Positions 1 through 7,431 of a stretch of DNA of 7,431 nt are shown piece after piece; positions within the stretch are counted from its first letter, which is position 1; each line of letters begins with the position of its first letter. Under the pieces are notes generated by a model. That model was not told where the DNA came from and searched no databases. It worked only from the letters and a program-made list of their open reading frames with translations. The stretch comes from Pseudobutyrivibrio sp. UBA1225. GTDB lineage: Bacteria > Bacillota > Clostridia > Lachnospirales > Lachnospiraceae. The stretch is taken from contig DBWZ01000053.1 in the NCBI GenBank assembly GCA_002309345.1, positions 16,339 through 23,769 on the forward strand, written 5' to 3'. The position numbers and the translations under genes were made by a program.

Positions 1-498
1 TCATTTGTTTATGTGGCTGCATTTGGTCTTTTTACAGAAGTATCATATGCCACATCGCAAGATTTAAAGAATATTCTAGGGCATGCAGCATACATTATAG
101 AAGGAGCTAAGCAGCTTCGCGATATACCATCTCATCGCATGCAGGTTGAATACGAAGGTAATGTTGTATACGACGAGTTTATTTACGGTATGATTACCAA
201 CTCCAAATCAGTTGGAGGTTTTCAGGGAATCATCCGTGGTGATATCGGACTTAATGATGGTGTTTTCGAGGTTACACTTATCAAGGTTCCTCGCAATCCA
301 ATCGAGCTTAACGAAATACTTGGATTTATGACAGGCTTGATACCTGATACAGATATGGTTTACTCTTTCCAAACCAAAGAAATCAAGTTCACAAGTAGAG
401 ATGAGGTGGCTTGGACTCTCGATGGCGAGTACGGCGGAAGTCACAACATTGTTGAAATTTCCGATGTCCATCGTGCCCTTGAAATAGCTATTGAATAG
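1..498 (+). CDS. Diacylglycerol/lipid kinase family protein, C-terminal part (5' end cut off)
   Basis: The reading frame is open from base 1 and stops with TAG at 496-498, leaving about 165 C-terminal residues. It begins SFVYVAAFGLFTEVSYAT, a block typical of the DagK/YegS/DgkB family, followed by an N-S-K-S-V-G-G-F segment and, near the end, an L-D-G-E motif (418-429) before a short hydrophobic C-terminus. In this family the C-terminal beta-sandwich domain packs on an N-terminal nucleotide-binding domain, which lies outside the window. The Asp of the DGE motif is thought to act in catalysis. Such enzymes phosphorylate diacylglycerol or related lipids with ATP at the inner face of the membrane, returning them to phospholipid synthesis as phosphatidic acid. 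The GTG at base 13 is internal, not a start. Exact substrate (DgkB-like or YegS-like) cannot be decided from this fragment. Confidence 0.88.
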   Translation, partial: SFVYVAAFGLFTEVSYATSQDLKNILGHAAYIIEGAKQLRDIPSHRMQVEYEGNVVYDEFIYGMITNSKSVGGFQGIIRGDIGLNDGVFEVTLIKVPRNPIELNEILGFMTGLIPDTDMVYSFQTKEIKFTSRDEVAWTLDGEYGGSHNIVEISDVHRALEIAIE

Positions 499-519
499 AC
501 CATGTCGTTATGGTAGAAT
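491..519 (+). promoter_or_regulatory. Predicted sigma-A promoter for the aldolase gene
   Basis: A -35 element TTGAAT (491-496) and a -10 element TAGAAT (514-519) are 17 bases apart. TGG directly before the -10 makes it an extended -10 (TGnTAGAAT). The -35 overlaps the stop codon of the lipid kinase gene. Transcription would start near base 526, giving a leader of about 48 bases. This supports independent transcription of the aldolase gene, although read-through from upstream is also possible. Confidence 0.6.
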
Positions 520-533
520 TTCGCTTAGATGGG

Positions 534-552
534 GTTATTTAACTCAAATAAC
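534..552 (+). other. AU-rich hairpin in the aldolase leader
   Basis: GTTATTT (534-540) and AAATAAC (546-552) form a perfect 7-base-pair stem with a 5-base loop, between the predicted transcription start and the GGAGG at 561-565. It has one G-C pair and no T-run after it, so it is a poor terminator for the lipid kinase gene. It could protect the 5' end of the mRNA or be a short palindromic protein-binding site. The symmetry is seen directly; any role is inference. Confidence 0.4.
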
Positions 553-573
553 GTTTATATGGAGGAATAATTT

Positions 574-1437
574 ATGTTAGTTTCTGCAAAGGAAATGCTT
601 GATAAAGCAAAAGCAGGCCACTACGCAGTAGGTCAGTTTAACATTAACAACCTTGAGTGGACAAAGGCCATTCTTCAAACAGCTCAGGAGCTCAACTCTC
701 CAGTTATCCTTGGTGTATCTGAGGGTGCTGGTAAGTATATGACAGGCTTCAAGACAGTAGCTGATATGGTTAAGGCTATGGACGAAGAACTTGGAATCAC
801 AGTTCCTGTAGCACTTCATCTTGATCACGGTACATACGAAGGATGCTACAAGTGTATCAAGGCTGGATTTACATCAATCATGTTCGATGGTTCACACTAT
901 CCATTTGAAGAGAATCTTGCAAAGTCTACAGAGCTTGTTAACGTAGCTCACGGTCTTGGTCTTTCTATCGAGTGTGAAGTTGGTTCAATCGGTGGTGAGG
1001 AAGACGGTGTCGTTGGTATGGGCGAGTGCGCTGATCCTAACGAGTGTAAAACAATCGCTGATCTTGGTGTAGATATGCTTGCAGCAGGTATCGGTAACAT
1101 CCACGGAAAGTACCCAGAGAATTGGCAGGGTCTTTCTTTCGAGACTCTTGATGCTATCCAGCAGAAGACAGGTACAATGCCACTCGTTCTTCACGGTGGT
1201 ACAGGTATCCCAGCTGATATGATTAAGAAGGCAATTGAGCTTGGTGTATCTAAGATCAATGTTAATACAGAGTGCCAGCTTGCATTCGCTGATGCAACAC
1301 GTAAATACGTAGAAGCTGGTAAGGATCTTGAAGGCAAAGGTTTCGATCCTCGTAAGCTTTTAGCTCCAGGTGTTGAAGCTATCAAGGCTACAGTTAAAGA
1401 AAAGATGGAACTTTTTGGTTCAGTAGGCAAGGCTTAA
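574..1437 (+). CDS. fba: Class II fructose-1,6-bisphosphate aldolase
   Basis: This cytoplasmic glycolytic enzyme reversibly cleaves fructose-1,6-bisphosphate to dihydroxyacetone phosphate and glyceraldehyde-3-phosphate, using a divalent metal (usually zinc). The 287-residue length fits the Gram-positive class II group. Family motifs are intact: HLDHG at 82-86 (Asp84 catalytic, His85 metal ligand), SIECEVG at 131-137 (Glu135 matching the conserved metal-site Glu), GGEED at 140-144 (Glu143 aligning with E. coli Glu182), NIHG at 175-178 (His177), LHGGTG at 206-211 (His207, phosphate-binding glycines) and KINVNT at 227-232. The ATG follows a perfect GGAGG (561-565) by 8 bases. The nearest alternatives among class II aldolases are tagatose- or ketose-bisphosphate aldolases such as GatY/KbaY. 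Length and sequence favour Fba, but substrate is not proven by motif alone. It has its own predicted promoter and a downstream hairpin, so it is probably monocistronic. Confidence 0.95.
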   Translation: MLVSAKEMLDKAKAGHYAVGQFNINNLEWTKAILQTAQELNSPVILGVSEGAGKYMTGFKTVADMVKAMDEELGITVPVALHLDHGTYEGCYKCIKAGFTSIMFDGSHYPFEENLAKSTELVNVAHGLGLSIECEVGSIGGEEDGVVGMGECADPNECKTIADLGVDMLAAGIGNIHGKYPENWQGLSFETLDAIQQKTGTMPLVLHGGTGIPADMIKKAIELGVSKINVNTECQLAFADATRKYVEAGKDLEGKGFDPRKLLAPGVEAIKATVKEKMELFGSVGKA

Positions 1438-1458
1438 TCGGTCGACTACACGAACTAC

Positions 1459-1499
1459 GGAATAGACAATCGGTGGACATCTTGCTGATTGTCTATTTC
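1459..1499 (+). terminator. Inverted repeat after the aldolase gene, probable terminator
   Basis: AATAGACAATC (1461-1471) and GATTGTCTATT (1487-1497) pair perfectly over 11 bases. The stem extends outward by a G-T and a G-C pair and inward by several G-C/G-U pairs, leaving a loop of about 7 bases. It starts 21 bases after the aldolase stop. The following T-rich stretch (TTTCTATATAT) is interrupted, so as an intrinsic terminator it is imperfect. The right arm also overlaps the expected -35 region of the glnN promoter, so a regulatory palindrome is a second possibility. Confidence 0.55.
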
Positions 1500-1515
1500 T
1501 ATATATGTCTATAAT
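1489..1515 (+). promoter_or_regulatory. Candidate glnN promoter
   Basis: A perfect -10 hexamer TATAAT lies at 1510-1515. The best nearby -35-like sequence is TTGTCT (1489-1494) with a short 15-base spacer, and it sits inside the right arm of the preceding inverted repeat. Transcription would start near 1522, leaving only about 16 bases before the ATG at 1538 and trimming part of the Shine-Dalgarno region. The weak -35 and tight geometry make this only a candidate. Confidence 0.35.
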
Positions 1516-1518
1516 ATC

Positions 1519-1527
1519 AGGGAAGGA
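1519..1527 (+). promoter_or_regulatory. Ribosome binding site that fixes the glnN start
   Basis: AGGGAAGGA lies about 10 bases before the ATG at 1538. The in-frame ATG at 1505 has no purine-rich sequence ahead of it and would put this site inside the coding region. The start at 1538 is therefore preferred. Confidence 0.65.
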
Positions 1528-1537
1528 ATATTTTAGA

Positions 1538-3658
1538 ATGGAAGAATATTTTAATGTGGCAGACATCTTTGGAGAAAACGTTTTTAACGATACCGTTATG
1601 CAGGAGCGTCTTCCAAAGAAAACTTATCAGAAATTAAAGCAGACTATTTCTGAGGGAAAAGAGCTTGATCTTGAGACAGCAGATGTAATTGCTCACGAAA
1701 TGAAGGAATGGGCAATCGAAAAGGGTGCCACCCACTATACACACTGGTTCCAGCCTCTTACTGGGATCACAGCAGAAAAGCACGATTCATTTATCTCTGC
1801 TCCACTTCCAAGTGGCAAGGTTCTTATGAGCTTTTCTGGAAAAGAATTAATCAAAGGTGAGCCAGATGCGTCATCATTCCCTTCTGGTGGTTTACGTGCC
1901 ACATTTGAAGCTAGAGGATATACAGCTTGGGACCCTACATCACCTGCATTCGTTAGACAGGATGCGGCAGGGGCAACACTTTGCATTCCTACAGCTTTCT
2001 GCTCTTATACAGGCGAAGCATTGGATCAGAAGACTCCACTTCTTCGTTCAATGGAAATCTTGTCGGAGCAGGCAATCAGATTACTTAGATTATTCGGAAA
2101 TACGACTTCACAGCGTGTTACACCTTCAGTGGGCGCTGAGCAGGAATATTTCCTTATCGATAGAGATATGTACTTGGCCCGCAAGGACTTAATGTACACA
2201 GGACGTACGCTCTTTGGTGCAATGCCTCCAAAGGGACAGGAGATGGACGATCATTATTTCGGTTCTATTCCAGAGCGTATCGCTGCCTACATGCGAGATG
2301 TTAACATCGAGCTTTGGAAGCTTGGTGTTTCCTCTAAAACACAGCACAACGAGGTAGCTCCAGCTCAGCACGAGCTCGCACCTATCTACGCACAGTGTAA
2401 TGTAGCAGTAGATCACAATCAGATTATTATGGAGACACTCCGCAAGGTGGCAAATCGTCACGATTTACAGTGCCTCTTACATGAAAAGCCATTCGATGGC
2501 GTTAACGGTTCAGGTAAGCACAATAACTGGTCAATAGTTACAGATGATGGCATCAATCTTTTTGAGCCTGGCAAATCACCACACGAGAACATTCAGTTCT
2601 TGCTTATTCTTTGCCTCGTTCTAAAAGCAGTTGACAGACATGCAGATTTACTTCGCGAGTCTGCATCTGATGTTGGTAACGATCATAGACTTGGTGGCAA
2701 CGAAGCACCACCTGCAATCATCTCAGTATACCTTGGCGAGCAGCTCGAGGATGTATTGACACAGCTCATCTCAACAGGTACAGCTACCCAATCAAAGAAG
2801 GGTGAAAAGCTTGCAACAGGTGTTAAGACTCTTCCTGATTTCAGAAAAGATGCTACGGATCGCAACCGTACATCGCCATTTGCTTTCACAGGAAATAAAT
2901 TCGAGTTTAGAATGGTTGGTTCTCAGGATTCAGTTGGTGAGCCAAACATCGTTTTAAATACAATTATGGCAGAGGCTCTTTGCGAGGCTTGTGATGAGCT
3001 GGAAAAAGCAAAAGACTTTGACGTGGCAGTACACGATATGATCAAGAAGCTTGCCAACGAGCATCAACGTGTTGTATTCAACGGAAACGGCTACGGCGAT
3101 GAGTGGGTTAAAGAAGCCAAGAAGAGAGGACTTCCAAGTATCAACTCACTTGTAGAAGCTATTCCAGCACTTACAACAGATGCAACAGTTTCAATGTTTG
3201 AAAAATTTGGTGTATTCTCAAAGGTAGAGCTTGAGTCTCGTGCCGAAATCGAATACGAGCAGTATATCAAGTCAATCAACATTGAAGCTCGTACAATGAT
3301 AGATATGGCTTCTAAGCAGATTATTCCAGCTGTTATCAGTTATGCAACAGAGCTTGGAGTTTCTATAGGCACAATCGTAGATGCTTGCCCAGAGGCAGAT
3401 GTAAGTACACAAAAGGAACTTCTTGTAAAGGTATCTAACTACCTCAAAGAAGCCAAAGATGCATTAGTAAACCTTAAGCAAATCAACGAAAAAGCATACA
3501 CAATGAAGGCTACTAGCTGCAAGAAGGCTAATTACTATCACGACGAAGTTATAAAGGCTATGAATGCCCTCAGAGCACCTATAGATGCTCTTGAGATGAT
3601 AGTAGACAAAGAATCATGGCCAATGCCAAGCTATGGCGATATGATTTTTGAAGTATAA
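1538..3658 (+). CDS. glnN: Glutamine synthetase type III
   Basis: The enzyme makes glutamine from glutamate, ammonia and ATP in the cytoplasm and is the main route of ammonia assimilation. At 706 residues from the chosen start it matches the roughly 700-residue GSIII family (known from Bacteroides, Butyrivibrio and cyanobacteria) and is far longer than GSI (about 450). The N-terminus, with ENVFNDTVMQERLPKKTY, is the GSIII-specific domain. Catalytic-fold motifs follow: GAEQE at 199-203 (metal-binding glutamates), NEVAPAQHE at 271-279, NGSGKHNNW at 323-331 (glutamate/ATP site) and FEFR at 455-458. A helical GSIII-type C-terminal region follows. An in-frame ATG at 1505 would add 11 residues but has no ribosome binding site. 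No glutamine riboswitch and no clear GlnR/TnrA-type operator was recognised upstream. The gene is flanked by hairpins on both sides, suggesting a single-gene transcript. Confidence 0.95.
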   Translation: MEEYFNVADIFGENVFNDTVMQERLPKKTYQKLKQTISEGKELDLETADVIAHEMKEWAIEKGATHYTHWFQPLTGITAEKHDSFISAPLPSGKVLMSFSGKELIKGEPDASSFPSGGLRATFEARGYTAWDPTSPAFVRQDAAGATLCIPTAFCSYTGEALDQKTPLLRSMEILSEQAIRLLRLFGNTTSQRVTPSVGAEQEYFLIDRDMYLARKDLMYTGRTLFGAMPPKGQEMDDHYFGSIPERIAAYMRDVNIELWKLGVSSKTQHNEVAPAQHELAPIYAQCNVAVDHNQIIMETLRKVANRHDLQCLLHEKPFDGVNGSGKHNNWSIVTDDGINLFEPGKSPHENIQFLLILCLVLKAVDRHADLLRESASDVGNDHRLGGNEAPPAIISVYLGEQLEDVLTQLISTGTATQSKKGEKLATGVKTLPDFRKDATDRNRTSPFAFTGNKFEFRMVGSQDSVGEPNIVLNTIMAEALCEACDELEKAKDFDVAVHDMIKKLANEHQRVVFNGNGYGDEWVKEAKKRGLPSINSLVEAIPALTTDATVSMFEKFGVFSKVELESRAEIEYEQYIKSINIEARTMIDMASKQIIPAVISYATELGVSIGTIVDACPEADVSTQKELLVKVSNYLKEAKDALVNLKQINEKAYTMKATSCKKANYYHDEVIKAMNALRAPIDALEMIVDKESWPMPSYGDMIFEV

Positions 3659-3686
3659 GAAACATAATACAGATAATCAAACTAAC

Positions 3687-3720
3687 AAGGCACCCTGCTC
3701 CGATGAGCAGAGTGCCTTTT
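3687..3720 (+). terminator. Strong hairpin terminator between convergent genes, probably bidirectional
   Basis: AAGGCACCCTGCTC (3687-3700) pairs with GAGCAGAGTGCCTT (3705-3718) over 14 positions with one mismatch and a 4-base loop (CGAT). On the plus strand it ends in TTTT and serves glnN, 28 bases after its stop. On the minus strand it lies 21 bases beyond the PBP stop, followed by a T-rich but interrupted stretch, so it probably also ends that transcript, less ideally. It would also block glnN transcripts from running antisense through the CAG/CAA repeat. Confidence 0.88.
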
Positions 3721-3741
3721 AAAAACACATTTATTATTTGA

Positions 3742-6549
<2,808 letters not shown>

Positions 6550-6568
6550 AATAACCTCCAATTTAGAC

Positions 6569-6597
6569 TTCATTATAGCAAAATAATCTTTTATAAT
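6569..6597 (+). promoter_or_regulatory. Candidate promoter for the YigZ-family gene
   Basis: A perfect TATAAT lies at 6592-6597 on the plus strand with a weak -35-like TTCATT at 6569-6574 (17-base spacer). Transcription would start near 6604, about 32 bases before the ATG at 6636. The element overlaps the opposing PBP promoter almost completely. AAAAGG at 6622-6627, 8 bases before the ATG, is a modest ribosome binding site. Confidence 0.45.
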
Positions 6598-6600
6598 AAA
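6572..6600 (-). promoter_or_regulatory. Predicted PBP promoter (extended -10)
   Basis: Reading the minus strand, TGCTATAAT gives a perfect extended -10 with TATAAT at 6577-6572. Seventeen bases upstream is a weak -35 (TTTATT, 6600-6595). Transcription would begin near 6565, giving a leader of about 16 bases that contains the GGAGG at 6559-6555. This also supports the start codon at 6549 over the upstream ATGs. Confidence 0.6.
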
Positions 6601-6635
6601 GTAAACTGTGTTCAAATAGTGAAAAGGTACAAAAA

Positions 6636-7289
6636 ATGGAAAATAAAAAATATAAAATCGTATACAAATCCGGAACGGGCGAAATAGAAGAAAAGAAGTC
6701 TAGGTTTATTGCACATATATCACCTGTCAATTCTGAGGAAGAGGCAGTCAGCTTTATCAATTCCAAAAAGAAAGAGTACTGGGATGCAAGGCACAACTGC
6801 TCCGCATTTGTCATTGGACACAACAATGAAATCACCCGTTGCAACGATGATGGAGAGCCAGCTCAAACAGCCGGACGACCTATGCTAGATGTCCTACTTA
6901 GGGAAAATATCCACAACTGTGTTGTGGTCGTAACAAGATATTTTGGTGGAGTTTTGCTTGGAACAGGTGGTTTGGTTAGAGCATATCAAAAGGCGGTTCA
7001 AGAAGGTCTTCAAAATGCAGTGATACTAGAGCCCAAAGACGGCAAGCCCTGTCAAATCCAAACCGACTACAATGGCTATGGCAAGATAGAATACATCCTT
7101 CGAGAAAAACAACTTCCTATATTAAATACAGATTTTGGAGCGGAGGTTACAATATCATCAGTAGTTCCTATAGACTCAATTGATATTTTTGAAAAAGATG
7201 TGGCGGACAAAACAGCCGGGAACGCCCATATTTCCTGGGCTGATCAGATTAAATATGACATTTTAGATGGTCAGTTGTTAAAATTTTAA
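6636..7289 (+). CDS. YigZ/IMPACT family protein (UPF0029 + DUF1949)
   Basis: The 217-residue length is normal for bacterial YigZ-like proteins. The N-terminal UPF0029 domain shows KSRFIAHISPV (21-31), ARHNCSAFVIG (51-61), the signature NDDGEPAQTAGRP (70-82), then VVVVTRYFGGVLLGTGGLVRAY (96-117). The C-terminal part (about 140-210) fits DUF1949, a ferredoxin-like domain. The protein is cytoplasmic with no signal or membrane segment. Eukaryotic IMPACT regulates the kinase Gcn2, and the bacterial members have no firmly established biochemical role; nucleic-acid or ribosome-related roles have been suggested from structure. The gene is divergent from the PBP gene and shares its upstream region, but no functional link is implied. 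It is followed after about 20 bases by the tRNA promoter, and no clear terminator is seen between them. Confidence 0.92.
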   Translation: MENKKYKIVYKSGTGEIEEKKSRFIAHISPVNSEEEAVSFINSKKKEYWDARHNCSAFVIGHNNEITRCNDDGEPAQTAGRPMLDVLLRENIHNCVVVVTRYFGGVLLGTGGLVRAYQKAVQEGLQNAVILEPKDGKPCQIQTDYNGYGKIEYILREKQLPILNTDFGAEVTISSVVPIDSIDIFEKDVADKTAGNAHISWADQIKYDILDGQLLKF

Positions 7290-7308
7290 AAAAGGTTTCA
7301 AAAAGTGC

Positions 7309-7337
7309 TTGATATTTTAAAATCTATGCTTTATAAT
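7309..7337 (+). promoter_or_regulatory. tRNA-Gln promoter
   Basis: TTGATA (7309-7314) and TATAAT (7332-7337) are exactly 17 bases apart, the best sigma-A promoter in the window. Transcription would start near 7344, giving a 5' leader of about 44 bases before the mature tRNA. An AT-rich palindrome (ATTTTAAAAT, 7314-7323) sits in the spacer. Confidence 0.8.
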
Positions 7338-7373
7338 AGCATTCGTTGACGCGGTAAGGCGCACACAAGCCTG

Positions 7374-7387
7374 ATACGTAAGCGTAT
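7374..7387 (+). other. 5' leader hairpin abutting the tRNA
   Basis: ATACG (7374-7378) and CGTAT (7383-7387) form a 5-base-pair stem with a TAAG loop, ending directly at the first base of the mature tRNA. A weaker AGGC/GCCT stem (7357-7360 with 7369-7372) lies just upstream. A structured leader touching the RNase P cleavage site could help processing; that role is inferred. Confidence 0.45.
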
Positions 7388-7431
7388 TGGCCCATCGCCA
7401 AATGGTAAGGCAACGGACTCTGACTCCGTCA
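7388..7431 (+). tRNA. tRNA-Gln (anticodon CUG), 3' part beyond the window
   Basis: The 5' half of a glutamine tRNA: acceptor 5' strand TGGCCCA (7388-7394), D-arm GCC...GGC (7397-7411) with GGT in the loop, and anticodon stem ACGGA/TCCGT (7413-7417 with 7425-7429) enclosing the loop CTCTGAC. Positions 34-36 are CTG (7420-7422), so the tRNA reads CAG. The U1 start is typical of glutamine tRNAs. The variable region, T-arm and acceptor 3' strand fall past the window end, so integrity cannot be checked. Confidence 0.93.

Noticed and set aside
1505..1537. Upstream ATG for glnN adding 11 residues
   Set aside because: No ribosome binding site precedes it, the TATAAT and the AGGGAAGGA site would fall inside it, and the extra residues are not family-like.
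6550..6615. Upstream ATGs extending the PBP by up to 22 residues
   Set aside because: The GGAGG 5 bases before 6549 and the promoter within this stretch favour the shorter protein.
7353..7411. GGTAAGGC occurring in the tRNA leader (7353-7360) and in the tRNA D-arm (7404-7411), as a possible tRNA remnant
   Set aside because: Only 8 bases match and no acceptor or anticodon arm can be built around the upstream copy.
7388..7431. tRNA gene as an integration site for a mobile element
   Set aside because: The 3' half where attachment sites normally lie is outside the window, and no integrase or direct repeat is seen.

Overview
The window looks like ordinary chromosome from an anaerobic Firmicute, most likely a Lachnospiraceae member (Butyrivibrio/Pseudobutyrivibrio-like). 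That placement is an inference from moderate-to-low GC, GGAGG-type ribosome binding sites, a Gram-positive class II aldolase, a type III glutamine synthetase and a clostridial-style class A PBP with a Cys-containing C-terminal extension. No mobile element, CRISPR array, rRNA or phage gene was seen.

Layout. Bases 1-498 are the 3' end of a diacylglycerol/lipid kinase gene. A promoter overlapping its stop codon leads, through a short leader with an AU-rich hairpin, to a class II fructose-bisphosphate aldolase gene (574-1437). A 41-base inverted repeat separates this from glnN, type III glutamine synthetase (1538-3658). A strong hairpin at 3687-3720 closes glnN and also lies downstream of the convergent minus-strand gene for a bifunctional class A penicillin-binding protein (3742-6549). 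A back-to-back promoter region (about 6565-6604) separates that gene from a plus-strand YigZ/IMPACT-family gene (6636-7289). After a well-formed promoter, the window ends inside a tRNA-Gln gene with anticodon CUG (7388-7431, 3' end cut off).

The genes are housekeeping functions: lipid recycling, glycolysis, nitrogen assimilation, cell-wall synthesis and tRNA. They do not form one pathway; each complete gene has its own apparent start signals and there is no obvious multi-gene operon.

The one striking oddity is the end of the PBP. After complete glycosyltransferase and transpeptidase domains and a nine-cysteine segment, the protein ends in a Pro/Gly/Gln-rich tail with an uninterrupted run of 39 glutamines (DNA 3799-3915) and a Trp/His/Gln terminus. 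The run uses mixed CAA and CAG codons, and its predicted location is outside the membrane. I found no evidence for a wholly new multi-gene system; this tail is the best candidate for something undescribed.
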